This document shows, one piece after another, positions 7,398-15,940 of a stretch of 64,000 bases of DNA (positions are counted from its first letter, which is position 1; every line of letters starts with the position of its first letter). Origin of the DNA: Nocardioides deserti (lineage in GTDB: Bacteria > Actinomycetota > Actinomycetes > Propionibacteriales > Nocardioidaceae). Under the pieces are notes generated by a model, which saw only the letters and a list, made by a program, of their open reading frames with translations, was not told where the DNA came from and did no database searches. The DNA is taken from contig NZ_JACMYC010000004.1 in the NCBI RefSeq assembly GCF_014266025.1, positions 62,001 to 126,000 of the forward strand, in the 5' to 3' direction. Position numbers and translations under genes: made by a program.

Positions 7398-8651
7398 GTG
7401 GCCATCGCGGACGTCAAGGAGTACACCCACCTCAGCGAGGAGGAGGTGGAGCAGATCGGGCGCGAGCTCGACGCGATCCGGCAGGAGATCGAGGAGTCGC
7501 GGGGCGCCGCCGACGCGGCGTACATCAACCGGTTGATCAAGATCCAGCGCGGCCTCGCGACCGCCGGCCGGGTCACGATGCTCGCCGGCACGTGGGGCGG
7601 CCGCTTCGCGCCGAAGGTGGAGAAGCCCGCCCTCGTCGCGGGCGCGACCTTCCTCGGCCTGGCCAAGATCCTCGAGAACATGGAGATCGGCCACAACGTC
7701 ATGCACGGCCAGTGGGACTGGATGAACGACCCCGAGATCCACTCCTCGAACTGGGAGTGGGACACCGCGCAGCCGGCCGAGCAGTGGAAGCACTCGCACA
7801 ACTACATCCACCACCAGTTCACCAACGTCCTGGGCCACGACAACGACATCGGCTACGGCATCCTCCGGATGGCGCGCGAGCAGAAGTGGCACCCGTACTA
7901 CCTGGGCCAGCCGGTCTACAACGCCATGCTCGCCACGCTCTTCCAGTGGGGCGTCGCCCTCCACGACCTCGACCTCGAGCGGATCCGCAAGGGCGAGAAG
8001 GACCCGAAGGAGATGAAGCGGCAGCTCAAGCAGATCTTCCGCAAGGGCCGCAACCAGGTGCTCAAGGACTACGTCGTCTACCCGGCGCTGTCCGGCCCGC
8101 GGTGGAAGCAGGTCGCCGTCGCCAACGCGACCGCCAACCTCAGCCGCAACCTGTGGTCCTACGTGATCATCTTCTGCGGCCACTTCCCCGACGGCGCGAT
8201 GCACTTCACCGAGGAGGAGCTCGAGGACGAGACCCGATCGGAGTGGTACCTGCGCCAGATCCTCGGTGCCGCGAACTTCAAGGGCGGCCCGCTGCTGCAC
8301 ATCATGAGCGGCAACCTCGGCTTCCAGATCGAGCACCACCTCTTCCCGGACCTGCCGAGCAACCGGTACGCCGAGATCTCGGTCAAGGTCCGCGCGCTGT
8401 GCGACAAGTACGACATCCCGTACACCACCGGCCCGCTGCACCAGCAGTACGGCCAGGCGCTGCGGACGATCATCAAGCTCTCGGTGCCGAACAGCTGGAC
8501 GAGCAGCAACGACCCGGCCCCGCCGGAGCGCTCCGACACCGCGAACGAGCCGTCCCGTGACCGGCGCCGCAAGTCCGACGCGGAGCGCCAGCCCCGCCGC
8601 GCCGAGCTCGGCGCCTGGACCCGCTCGCCCCGGGAGAGGAGCCACGACTGA
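7398..8651 (+). CDS. Membrane acyl-CoA/fatty acid desaturase (DesA3-like)
   Basis: Integral membrane di-iron desaturase of 417 residues that inserts a double bond, probably delta-9, into acyl chains. The three histidine boxes are visible: HNVMHG, HSHNYIHHQ and QIEHHLFP, with hydrophobic stretches between them. The last 60 residues are a polar, Arg/Glu-rich tail outside the usual desaturase fold. The GTG start has TGGAGG four bases upstream. It lies 66 bp after the matching reductase and its stop overlaps the next ATG, so the three genes form an operon. Similarity to M. tuberculosis DesA3 (Rv3229c) suggests oleate synthesis. Confidence 0.93.
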   Translation: MAIADVKEYTHLSEEEVEQIGRELDAIRQEIEESRGAADAAYINRLIKIQRGLATAGRVTMLAGTWGGRFAPKVEKPALVAGATFLGLAKILENMEIGHNVMHGQWDWMNDPEIHSSNWEWDTAQPAEQWKHSHNYIHHQFTNVLGHDNDIGYGILRMAREQKWHPYYLGQPVYNAMLATLFQWGVALHDLDLERIRKGEKDPKEMKRQLKQIFRKGRNQVLKDYVVYPALSGPRWKQVAVANATANLSRNLWSYVIIFCGHFPDGAMHFTEEELEDETRSEWYLRQILGAANFKGGPLLHIMSGNLGFQIEHHLFPDLPSNRYAEISVKVRALCDKYDIPYTTGPLHQQYGQALRTIIKLSVPNSWTSSNDPAPPERSDTANEPSRDRRRKSDAERQPRRAELGAWTRSPRERSHD

Positions 8652-9121
8652 TGGACCCCGCTCCCCGGGAGTTCGCCGACCTGCCGACCGACCCCGAGCT
8701 GGGGGTGCCGGTGCCGTTCGCGGCCGGCACCGACGTCGGGTACGGCGACCGGCCGGCCGGCACGCCGCTGTCGGCCCGCGGCCTCGACAAGCGCCGGGTC
8801 ACCCAGTGCGCGCTCAGCCGGGTCTGCGGCGTCTGCGGCGCCAGCCTCGGCCGGCCGCTGGCGTTCCTCGGCACCCGCTCGGAGGTCGACCGGCTCGCCT
8901 TCCACCTGCCCCCGGCGCACCTGGCCTGCGCGGAGGGGCTGGTGGCGGCGTACTCCTCGGTCGAGGAGGCGGTGCTGGGTCTCGACGCCCCGCCGGCGGA
9001 GTGGGTGCTGGCGACGACCGCCAGCTTCGAGTTCGTCCGGCCGGGGCGGGACGACCTCGACAAGCGGCCGACGTTCCAGCCGAGCTCGGCGCTCACGGAG
9101 GTCACGCCCGCCCGCCGCTGA
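8651..9121 (+). CDS. Hypothetical protein with Cys cluster
   Basis: A 156-residue soluble protein of unknown family. It has no signal peptide or membrane segment. The segment CALSRVCGVCGASLG (about residues 53-67) has a CxxC plus an upstream cysteine, and HLACAEG lies about 30 residues later; together these could bind zinc. Its ATG overlaps the desaturase stop (TGATG), so it is co-translated with the desaturase. A role linked to lipid desaturation would be guesswork. Confidence 0.7.
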   Translation: MDPAPREFADLPTDPELGVPVPFAAGTDVGYGDRPAGTPLSARGLDKRRVTQCALSRVCGVCGASLGRPLAFLGTRSEVDRLAFHLPPAHLACAEGLVAAYSSVEEAVLGLDAPPAEWVLATTASFEFVRPGRDDLDKRPTFQPSSALTEVTPARR

Positions 9122-9127
9122 CCCCGC

Positions 9128-9133
9128 TAGCGT
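9128..9133 (+). promoter_or_regulatory. Probable -10 element of the LigD-type polymerase
   Basis: TAGCGT lies six bases before the ATG at 9140, implying a leaderless transcript and a transcription unit separate from the desaturase operon. Confidence 0.6.
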
Positions 9134-9139
9134 GTCGTC

Positions 9140-10240
9140 ATGGCGAAGGCAGCGGCGGCGACGGTCGTGGCGGGGGACCGCGAGGTCCGGGTGACGAGCC
9201 CGGACCGGGTGATCTACCCGGCGACGGACAGCACGCCCGAGGTCACGAAGCTGATGGTGGCGGAGTACGTCGCGTCGGTCGGCGACGGGCTGATGCGCGC
9301 GCTGCGCGACCGGCCCACCGCGCTCGAGCGCTGGCCCGCCGGCGTGCACCCCGGCATCAAGCTCGCCACCGGGCGGCCCGGCGAGAAGGCCGACGCGTTC
9401 TACCAGAAGCGCGTGCCCAAGGGCGCGCCCGACTACCTCGAGAGCGTCGAGATCACCTTCCCGTCGGGACGGACCGCCGAGGAGATCTGCCCGACCGAGA
9501 TCGCGGTGCCGGTGTGGTGCGCCCAGATGGGCACGCTGACCTTCCACCCGTGGCCGGTGCGCCGCGGGGCTGCGTCCGACTCCTGGCAAGACCACCCCGA
9601 CGAGCTGCGCATCGACCTCGACCCCCAGCCGGGGACGTCCTTCGCGGACGCCGTCCGCGTCGCCGGGGTCGCGCGCGAGCTGCTCGAGGAGCTCGGGCTG
9701 CGCGGCTACCCGAAGACGTCGGGCAACCGCGGCGTCCACATCTACGTGCGGATCGAGCCGCGGTGGGAGTTCACCGACCTGCGGCACGCCGCGATCGGCT
9801 TCGGTCGCGAGCTCGCCCGGCGGGACGACGGGGTCACGGTCGAGTGGTGGAAGGAGGAGCGCGGCGAGCGGATCTTCGTCGACTACAACCAGAACAACCG
9901 CGACCGCACCATCGCCTCGGCGTACTCCCTGCGGCCGATCCCCGGCGCGCCGGTCTCCACGCCCGTCACCTGGGAGGAGCTCGCCGCGCTCACCGACCCG
10001 CACGCGTTCAACCTCTTCACGGTCCCCGACCGCCTCGCCGACGGCGACCCGTGGGCCGACATGGACGAGGTGGCGTGCTCGCTCGAGCCGCTGCTGCGGC
10101 TGTGGGAGGAGCTGCCCGGCGGCGAGCTGAACTTCCCGCCCGACTACCCGAAGATGCCCGGCGAGCCGCCGCGGGTGCAGCCGAGCAAGAAGGTCGCCTC
10201 GCACTGGGACGAGGACGGCAACCGGGTCGAGGACGCGTGA
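9140..10240 (+). CDS. LigD-type polymerase/primase domain protein
   Basis: Stand-alone 366-residue archaeo-eukaryotic-type primase-polymerase, equivalent to the PolDom of LigD used in bacterial non-homologous end joining and gap filling. It adds ribonucleotides or deoxynucleotides at broken ends. Metal-binding aspartates are D159 and D161 in LRIDLDPQPGT; a third lies in RIFVDYNQNNRDRT. The 'KTSGNRGVHIYV' loop and the ERWP and FYQKR motifs are typical. The nuclease and ligase domains of full LigD are absent. A separate ATP-dependent ligase (ligC) lies about 6 kb away, and no Ku gene is in the window. Confidence 0.93.
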   Translation: MAKAAAATVVAGDREVRVTSPDRVIYPATDSTPEVTKLMVAEYVASVGDGLMRALRDRPTALERWPAGVHPGIKLATGRPGEKADAFYQKRVPKGAPDYLESVEITFPSGRTAEEICPTEIAVPVWCAQMGTLTFHPWPVRRGAASDSWQDHPDELRIDLDPQPGTSFADAVRVAGVARELLEELGLRGYPKTSGNRGVHIYVRIEPRWEFTDLRHAAIGFGRELARRDDGVTVEWWKEERGERIFVDYNQNNRDRTIASAYSLRPIPGAPVSTPVTWEELAALTDPHAFNLFTVPDRLADGDPWADMDEVACSLEPLLRLWEELPGGELNFPPDYPKMPGEPPRVQPSKKVASHWDEDGNRVEDA

Positions 10241-10725
10241 CGAGCGACGGGCGTGGCCTGACGGTCGCCGGCGAGCGGGCGCTGCTCGAGGCGATGGTCG
10301 ACCGGCAGCGGGCTGCGGTCGCGAGCCTGCTCGACGACCTCTCCGAGGAGGAGGCCCGCGCCCGGCTGGTGCCGTCGCTGACGACCGTGCTCGGGCTGGT
10401 CAAGCACGCGACGTTCGTCGAGCAGGTGTGGTTCCACAGCCGGGTCGCGGGCGTCCCGCGCGCCGAGCTGGGCATCCCGGAGACCGTGGACGAGAGCTTC
10501 GCGCTCACCGACGACGACACCGTCGCGTCGGTGCGAGCGGCGTACGCCGACGCGTGCGACCGGTCGCGGGCGATCGCCGCGGAGCACGGCCTGGACGAGG
10601 AGTACCCCTGGCACCACGGGCCGGTGAGCATGCGCTTCGTGCTCGCGCACCTGGTCGCCGAGCTCGCCCGACACGCCGGCCACGGCGACATCCTCGTCGA
10701 GCAGCTGCGCGCCCGGCGCGGCTGA
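10237..10725 (+). CDS. DinB-like (DUF664) protein
   Basis: A 162-residue four-helix protein of the DinB/YfiT superfamily, probably a metal-dependent, thiol (mycothiol)-linked transferase. Visible signs are LVKHATFVEQVWFH near residue 50 and the C-terminal VLAHLVAELARHAGHGDI, where spaced histidines form the usual metal triad. The GTG start overlaps the polymerase stop as GTGA, so the two genes are co-translated. A DNA-repair role is suggested only by position; most family members are detoxification enzymes. Confidence 0.8.
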   Translation: MTSDGRGLTVAGERALLEAMVDRQRAAVASLLDDLSEEEARARLVPSLTTVLGLVKHATFVEQVWFHSRVAGVPRAELGIPETVDESFALTDDDTVASVRAAYADACDRSRAIAAEHGLDEEYPWHHGPVSMRFVLAHLVAELARHAGHGDILVEQLRARRG

Positions 10726-10738
10726 GTCGCCGGTCGCG

Positions 10739-10744
10739 TAGCCT
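10739..10744 (+). promoter_or_regulatory. Probable -10 element of the sulfotransferase gene
   Basis: TAGCCT lies eight bases before the GTG at 10753. Confidence 0.5.
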
Positions 10745-10752
10745 CGGCGCCC

Positions 10753-11745
10753 GTGAAGGTCGTCATCGTCACCGGCTCCGGCCGCAGCGGCACCAGCAGC
10801 GTCGCCGGCACCCTCAAGCGGCTCGGGCTGCACGTGCCGCAGCCCGAGGTCGAGGCCGACGAGTCGAACCCGCGCGGGTACTACGAGCCGCTGTGGGTGA
10901 CGGAGTTCCACAAGCGGCTGCTCAACCCGGTCCCGGTCCGCACGATCGACACCCGGCCCACCGCGGCCGAGGTCGCGGCCGCCGCGGTCACGCCCGAGGT
11001 CGAGGCGGAGCTGCGCGACTGGTTGACCGGCGTCGTCGCGCTGGGTGAGCAGCAGGTCGTCGTCAAGGACCCGCGGGAGTTCTGGGTCCACGAGCTGTGG
11101 CTGCGGGTCGCGGGCGGGCTCGGCATCGAGGTGTCGACGCTGACCATGCTGCGCCACCCGACCGAGGTGGTGCGCTCGCGCGACACGGCGTACCTCACGC
11201 AGCAGTCGGGCTCCTTCCGCCGCCAGCGCGAGACCGCCAACGTCGCCGCCTGGGTCAATGCCGCGTTCCTGACCGAGCAGGCGACGCGGGGGCACCGCCG
11301 GGCGTTCGTGCCGTACGCCGACCTCGTCTCCGACTGGCGCAGCGCGATGACCCGCGCCGGCGAACAGCTCGGCGTCACCTACGCCGGTCCGTTGGACGCC
11401 CCGCACCCGGTCGACGACTTCGTCGACGTGCGCCTCAACCGCTCGCAGGTGACCTGGGACGACATCACCGTCTCGCCGGTGCTGCGCTCGCTCGCCGACC
11501 GGACCTGGGTCGCGATGGGCACGCTGGTCACGAGCCCGCACGACGAGGCGGCGGTGACGGAGCTGGCCGGGCTGCAGGCGGAGTACGCCGCGATGTACGA
11601 CGAGGCCGCGGCGATGGCCTCCGACGAGACCCAGGCGCAGGTCGCCGCCGTCCGCCGCCAGCTCAAGGAGCGGCTCGCGACCAAGAACGAGCGGATCGAG
11701 AAGCTGCGCGCCGAGCTCAAGGCGCTGCAGGCGCACCAGACCTGA
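10753..11745 (+). CDS. Sulfotransferase-family protein
   Basis: A 330-residue cytoplasmic enzyme with the 5'-phosphosulfate-binding loop GSGRSGTSSVAGTL at residues 8-21 and a 3'-phosphate-binding segment LRHPTEVVRSRD. These are typical of PAPS-dependent sulfotransferases acting on sugars or lipids. The last 40 residues form a charged coiled coil (RRQLKERLATKNERIEKLRAELKALQ) outside the catalytic fold. It converges on the Stealth-type transferase gene with a 24-bp gap, which suggests a shared role in decorating a surface glycan. CysQ at 37.5 kb would recycle its nucleotide by-product. The acceptor is unknown. Confidence 0.82.
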   Translation: MKVVIVTGSGRSGTSSVAGTLKRLGLHVPQPEVEADESNPRGYYEPLWVTEFHKRLLNPVPVRTIDTRPTAAEVAAAAVTPEVEAELRDWLTGVVALGEQQVVVKDPREFWVHELWLRVAGGLGIEVSTLTMLRHPTEVVRSRDTAYLTQQSGSFRRQRETANVAAWVNAAFLTEQATRGHRRAFVPYADLVSDWRSAMTRAGEQLGVTYAGPLDAPHPVDDFVDVRLNRSQVTWDDITVSPVLRSLADRTWVAMGTLVTSPHDEAAVTELAGLQAEYAAMYDEAAAMASDETQAQVAAVRRQLKERLATKNERIEKLRAELKALQAHQT

Positions 11746-11769
11746 GCCGGCGGCCGGGCCCGAGCCGGG

Positions 11770-14469
11770 CTAGCGCTCCCAGGGCGCGGCGACGGGGAAG
11801 TACTCCGCGTAGAAGTCCGCCAGCAGCGCGTCGAGCCGGGCCGCGGTCACCGCGTGGTCGTGGTGGTCGCCGAGGCAGAAGAAGTCCTGCCCGCGCTCGA
11901 GCAGGCGCTGCAGCTGCCACTCCACGTCGCTGTTGCTGACGTTGACGAACGCGTGCTCGGCCGACCCGACGTACGCCGTGCCCGTCGCGAGGCCGTAGTG
12001 CTGCGCCAGCGAGCTGAGCAGCGACACGTCGGTCTCGGAGCGGAACGGCGCTCGGGCGGTCCGGTCGACCTCGTCGGCGAACCGGTCGGCGATCTCGGCG
12101 AGCACCGAGACCCGGTGCGGGTGCGGCGTGTGCGCCAGCGTGCTGGTGGTGGTGACGCCGAAGGCGTCGCGGAGGAGCCGTCGGTTGTTCCAGGCGGCGC
12201 GGAGGTACGCCGGCGCGCCGGGCGCGTCGTCCGGCCCGACGGTGGTGGTGGAGAGGAAGACGGCGTTCTGCCCGGCCGGCGCGAACAGCTGCTCGGGCCG
12301 CACCGGCCGGCCGAGGAACACGTCGTCGTTGAGGTAGACCCACTGCTCGCCCAGCCCCGGAATGCGGTGCAGCCCGGTCTCGATCGCGTGCGAGCTGAAT
12401 GTCGGCAGCGCGTCGGCCGGCAGGATCTCGCGGTGGTCGACGACGGTGACCTGCGGGTGGTCGGCGAGCCAGTCGGGCCGCTGGCCGGCGGTGACGAGGT
12501 AGATGTGGCGCACCCACGGCGCGAAGAGGTGCACGCTGCGCATCGAGTGCTTGAGCTCGTCACGCGGCACGAAGCGGGCCCGGCCGCTGGCCTCGCGGGT
12601 GGTGGCGGTGCCGGTGACGTCCGCGAGCCGCGCGGCGCGGGCGTCGTTCCAGGCCGGGTCGTCGCCGTCGACCCAGGTGTAGACGACGTCGACGGGGAAG
12701 CGGACCTCGTCGAAGGTGGGTTCGGCCATCAGCGGCAGCGTCCGCACCGGCACGCCGTCGACCTCGTGGTCGACCAGGTCGGTGCCCGGCGGGACGAGCT
12801 GCACCCAGCGGTTGCGGCGCGGGGCGACCAGGTCGCCGTCGACCGTCGACTCCCAGAACTGCACCTCGACGCCGCCGTCGTGCGCGAGCAGCCCCGTCCG
12901 CCCGGTCGTCGGGTCGGTCGGCCACGGCTCGAGCGCGACCGAGGTGGTCATCCCGCGGCGCAGGTCGCGGGCGAGGTCGGCGACCGGTCCGCGTCGCTCG
13001 TGCCAGCCGTGCTGGGCCGGGTCGCGCAGGGAGAGGTACGCCGGGACGCCGGCGGCGGCCAGGTGGTCGAGGAGGTCGCGGCGCGCCGACATCGGCACCA
13101 CCACGGTCGGCGGGGTGGCCCCGTCGCGCGGCACGACGAACCACGCGTCGCTGGCGGCACGGGCCGCGTCGACGGCCAGCCGCAGCGCGGTGCGGCGCGC
13201 CTCCAGGGGCGTCACGCCGGCGACCTCGGCCGGATCGGTCACGACCGCCCGCGGGCGGCGCGGCGGGGTGGCGAGCGCGCGGGACCCCAGCCGGCCGCGG
13301 CCGGCCCGGCGCGCGCGGGCGTCGGCGAAGATCCCGAGCCAGCGCTCGGCGAGCGCGTGCGCGTCGTACTGCCGGGCGGCGCGGTGGGCGCCCTCGCCGA
13401 GCCGGTGGCGCAGGTCGTCGTCGGTGGCCAGGCGGAGCAGCGCGGCGGCCATGCCGGCGACCGACTCCGGGCCGACGAGCAGGCCGGAGACCTCGTGCTC
13501 GATGATCTCGCGCGGGCCGGATGCGCAGTCGAAGCTCGCGACGGGCACGCCGGCGGCCATCGCCTCCTGGACGACCAGCGGGAAGCCCTCGGCGCGCGAG
13601 GTCAGCGCGCTGATCGACGCCTTCGCCCACTCGCCGCGCATGTCCGGCACGGCGCCGGGGAGCTCGACGCGGTCCCACAGCCCGTCCTTGCGGACCTGTC
13701 GCATGATCTCCGCGCGCTGCGGGCCCTCGCCGCAGATCCGCAGCCGCCAGCCCGGCAGCCGGTCGGCCACCTGGCCGAAGGCCGCGACCAGCTTCGGGAA
13801 CTGCTTCTCCTGCACCAGCCGACCCGCCGCCGTGATCACCTTGCGGTCCAGCCGGGAGCGCGGGACGAAGCCGATCGGCAACGGGTTGGGGACGACGACG
13901 GTCTCGGGCGCGACGTCGCCGAGCCGCTCGCGGAGCCAGGTCTCGACCGTCGGGGTCAGCAGCGCGACCACGTCGGCGCGGGGCGCGTAGGTCAGCAGCG
14001 GCTCGAGGCCGGAGGTGCGGTCGGAGGAGGAGCGGTGCTCCTGGTGGACGACCGTCACGGCGTCGGGCAGCAGCTGGACCGCCGACGCCAGGAGGGCCGG
14101 GGTGACGGTGACCAGGACGTCGACGTCCAGCGCCGGCAGCGCGGCCTCCATCGCCACGTCGGTCAGCGCGGAGAACTGGCCGTCCCAGCGGGCCGGCACC
14201 AGCACCGACGCCCGCTCGGCGAGGCCCTTCGCGACCCGCGGCGGGACGCCGGGGACGGGGGAGACGGCCGGGTCGCGGTCCTCGCGGACGTCGACGAGGT
14301 AGCGGACGTCCACCCGGTCGTCGACGTCGTAGTGCGGCCGGTCCGCGCTGCGCGTGACGCTCACCAGCGTCACGTCGTGGTCCGGCGCCATCGCGTTGGC
14401 CTGGGTAATGGCCGACCGCGACGTGCCGCCCATCCCGTCGAGGTTGAGGACGAGCCAGGCGATCCTCAC
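11770..14469 (-). CDS. Glycosyltransferase-Stealth phosphotransferase fusion
   Basis: An 899-residue two-module protein. Residues 1 to about 400 form a GT4 glycosyltransferase: N-terminal VRIAWLVLNLDGMGGTSRS, the sugar-nucleotide site SRAEGFPLVVQEAMAAGVPV and an E...E spacing in the C-terminal Rossmann domain. After a linker of about 170 residues, the C-terminal third (about 595-899) carries Stealth conserved regions: CR1 DVVYTWVDGDDPAW; CR2 with RDELKHSMRS, LPTFSSHAIE and YLNDDVFLG; CR3 around HTPHPHR and FRSETDVS; and a short CR4-like end. Stealth enzymes transfer hexose-1-phosphates to glycans in capsules and wall polymers. The GTG start overlaps the upstream gene as GTGA. The combination implies one protein that adds both sugars and sugar phosphates. 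Confidence 0.9.
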   Translation of the reverse strand: MRIAWLVLNLDGMGGTSRSAITQANAMAPDHDVTLVSVTRSADRPHYDVDDRVDVRYLVDVREDRDPAVSPVPGVPPRVAKGLAERASVLVPARWDGQFSALTDVAMEAALPALDVDVLVTVTPALLASAVQLLPDAVTVVHQEHRSSSDRTSGLEPLLTYAPRADVVALLTPTVETWLRERLGDVAPETVVVPNPLPIGFVPRSRLDRKVITAAGRLVQEKQFPKLVAAFGQVADRLPGWRLRICGEGPQRAEIMRQVRKDGLWDRVELPGAVPDMRGEWAKASISALTSRAEGFPLVVQEAMAAGVPVASFDCASGPREIIEHEVSGLLVGPESVAGMAAALLRLATDDDLRHRLGEGAHRAARQYDAHALAERWLGIFADARARRAGRGRLGSRALATPPRRPRAVVTDPAEVAGVTPLEARRTALRLAVDAARAASDAWFVVPRDGATPPTVVVPMSARRDLLDHLAAAGVPAYLSLRDPAQHGWHERRGPVADLARDLRRGMTTSVALEPWPTDPTTGRTGLLAHDGGVEVQFWESTVDGDLVAPRRNRWVQLVPPGTDLVDHEVDGVPVRTLPLMAEPTFDEVRFPVDVVYTWVDGDDPAWNDARAARLADVTGTATTREASGRARFVPRDELKHSMRSVHLFAPWVRHIYLVTAGQRPDWLADHPQVTVVDHREILPADALPTFSSHAIETGLHRIPGLGEQWVYLNDDVFLGRPVRPEQLFAPAGQNAVFLSTTTVGPDDAPGAPAYLRAAWNNRRLLRDAFGVTTTSTLAHTPHPHRVSVLAEIADRFADEVDRTARAPFRSETDVSLLSSLAQHYGLATGTAYVGSAEHAFVNVSNSDVEWQLQRLLERGQDFFCLGDHHDHAVTAARLDALLADFYAEYFPVAAPWER

Positions 14470-15386
14470 GAGTCGTCCTCCTGCTGGTCCTGGTCCTGGT
14501 CCTGGCCCTGGTCCTGGTGGTCGGTGCCGCGCGGCGGCACCCGCACCCCGATCGTCCCGTCGGGGGTCCACACCAGCCGCCACAGCGGCCGGTCGGCGTC
14601 GTCGAGGTAGAGGTGGGGCAGCAGCGTCGCCGGGTTGGCCTCCCGCAGGTCGTTGCGGTCGCGGGCGACAGGCCGCGCCGCGGCGGCGGTGCCGGCGGTC
14701 ACGGCGAGCCTGCGGCCGCGGTCCAGCGGCACGTCGTCGCGGTGCAGCCGGGCGCGGCCCTCGAGGATCGGCACGGTCGTGACGACCTCGCCACCCGGGC
14801 CGCCGGCGCGCAGGTGCAGCTCGCCGCCGACCGCGCCCGCCACGTGCAGCTCGACCGCGTCGCCGGTCGGGGTCGAGGTGATGGACACCAGGCGCGGGAA
14901 CGGCTCGGCGACCACGGTGCGCACCAGCCGCAGCGTGCCGTCGTCGGCCCGCTCCAGCCCGAAGCGCAGCGAGCCGTCGCGGCTGGTCGGCACCAGCGTG
15001 GGGCCGTCACCGGGTCCGACGTCGGCGAGCGGCGGCGTCCACACCGGCTTCGGGGAGCGGCCGCCCGGACCGACCAGCACGGCGTCGTACGTCGCGTCGT
15101 CGGCGCCGGGCAGGGCCAGCAGGTCGGCGCGGACCGAGCGGAAGGCCGGCGTGTCCTCGTGGTCGCCGACCAGCGGGACGACCTCGTCGCCGCCGGTCGC
15201 GCGCAGTGCGAGCGTGCCGGGCGCAGCCCCGACGGCGAGCCAGAGGTGCTCGCCGTCGAGCACGGCGGCGTACGCCGCGACGGGGCGGCCGCGGGGCGGT
15301 GTCGGTCGCGGGACACGCTCGAGGACGGTCGCGGGGGCGGGCTCGTCGGGAGGGCCGGCGGCCGGCCGGCGCAGGGGGAGTCGCAC
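14466..15386 (-). CDS. Hypothetical protein in the Stealth operon
   Basis: A 306-residue protein of unrecognised family, rich in short beta-strand-like segments, with no signal peptide or membrane helix. Its C-terminus is a low-complexity Asp/Gln tail (DQGQDQDQDQQEDD) encoded by a CTGGTC-type hexanucleotide repeat. The GTG start is one base past the stop of the upstream gene, and its stop overlaps the Stealth fusion start. The three-gene operon order suggests it assists the transferase, for example as an accessory or substrate-binding protein; this is inference from position only. Confidence 0.7.
   Translation of the reverse strand: MRLPLRRPAAGPPDEPAPATVLERVPRPTPPRGRPVAAYAAVLDGEHLWLAVGAAPGTLALRATGGDEVVPLVGDHEDTPAFRSVRADLLALPGADDATYDAVLVGPGGRSPKPVWTPPLADVGPGDGPTLVPTSRDGSLRFGLERADDGTLRLVRTVVAEPFPRLVSITSTPTGDAVELHVAGAVGGELHLRAGGPGGEVVTTVPILEGRARLHRDDVPLDRGRRLAVTAGTAAAARPVARDRNDLREANPATLLPHLYLDDADRPLWRLVWTPDGTIGVRVPPRGTDHQDQGQDQDQDQQEDDS
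14481..14520. repeat. Hexanucleotide repeat (CTGGTC)n, imperfect
   Basis: About six copies of CTGGTC with two substitutions, inside the 3' end of the hypothetical gene. It encodes the Asp-Gln tail. The unit is a multiple of three, so copy-number change would alter tail length without a frameshift. Confidence 0.75.
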
Positions 15387-15387
15387 G

Positions 15388-15927
15388 TCAGACGCCCGAG
15401 ACGCCCTCGCCGCCGCCGGCGGCCTGCTCGTCGATGCTCTCGTGCTCGAGCAGGTGCAGCACCGGGACGCCGATCTTGCGGCGGGCCTGGGAGGTCCAGT
15501 CGACGTGGAAGAACTCGGCGACGACGTGCGGGCGGGTCAGGATGATCGCCTCACGGCCGTCGACGGCCTTCACCTTCTCGGCCAGCGCGTGGATCGGCGG
15601 GTCGGTCGTGATCTCGCCGACCGCCGTGGCGCCGGCGCCGTGGAGCGCGTCGAGGGTGCGCTCCAGGTCGGTGCGCGTGCGCTCCTCGCTGTCGTGCCGG
15701 ACCGCCTCGAGGTCGACCTCGGACATCGCCATCGAGGGGGAGGCCAGCAGCTCGCCGCCGGACAGCGAGCCCATCGCGGCCTCGATCCGTGCCGCGGCGT
15801 CCTCCATCGGCAGCAGCACGTGGTAGGTGACCGTCTCGTCCAGACCCTCGTGCAGCGAGCGGACCTGGGCGGCGTCGGCGGGCGTGAGTGCCTGCTCGAC
15901 GAGGAGCACTACGTCGTAGTCGGCCAT
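15388..15927 (-). CDS. Conserved hypothetical, possible UspA-like fold
   Basis: A 179-residue soluble protein starting MADYDVVLLVEQALTPADA. The alternation of hydrophobic strands (DVVLLVE, TYHVLLP, EAIILTRP, GVPVLHLLEHE) with helices suggests a universal-stress-like alpha/beta fold, but no clear ATP-binding motif is seen. The start at 15927 is supported by TAGGGT seven bases before the ATG on the minus strand. It is the first gene of the operon leading to the Stealth fusion, one base from the next start. It lies 10 bp from the 3' end of ligC, which reads in the same direction. Confidence 0.7.
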   Translation of the reverse strand: MADYDVVLLVEQALTPADAAQVRSLHEGLDETVTYHVLLPMEDAAARIEAAMGSLSGGELLASPSMAMSEVDLEAVRHDSEERTRTDLERTLDALHGAGATAVGEITTDPPIHALAEKVKAVDGREAIILTRPHVVAEFFHVDWTSQARRKIGVPVLHLLEHESIDEQAAGGGEGVSGV

Positions 15928-15934
15928 GCCCGTC

Positions 15935-15940
15935 ACCCTA
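15935..15940 (-). promoter_or_regulatory. Probable -10 element of the Stealth operon
   Basis: TAGGGT on the minus strand, seven bases before the ATG at 15927. It overlaps the stop codon of ligC. Confidence 0.55.

Noticed and set aside
6006..10204. Long minus-strand open frames opposite the reductase, desaturase and polymerase
   Set aside because: Shadow frames. The plus-strand products have intact iron-sulfur, histidine-box and polymerase motifs.
10753..11745. Sulfotransferase as a plain P-loop kinase
   Set aside because: GSGRSGTSS with the later RHPTEVVRSRD segment fits the PAPS-binding pattern better than Walker A/B.
14483..14600. Longer start for the Stealth fusion upstream of 14469
   Set aside because: The extra frame there is a Gly-Pro repeat produced by the shifted reading of the CTGGTC repeat. 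GTG 14469 begins a normal GT4 strand and overlaps the upstream stop.
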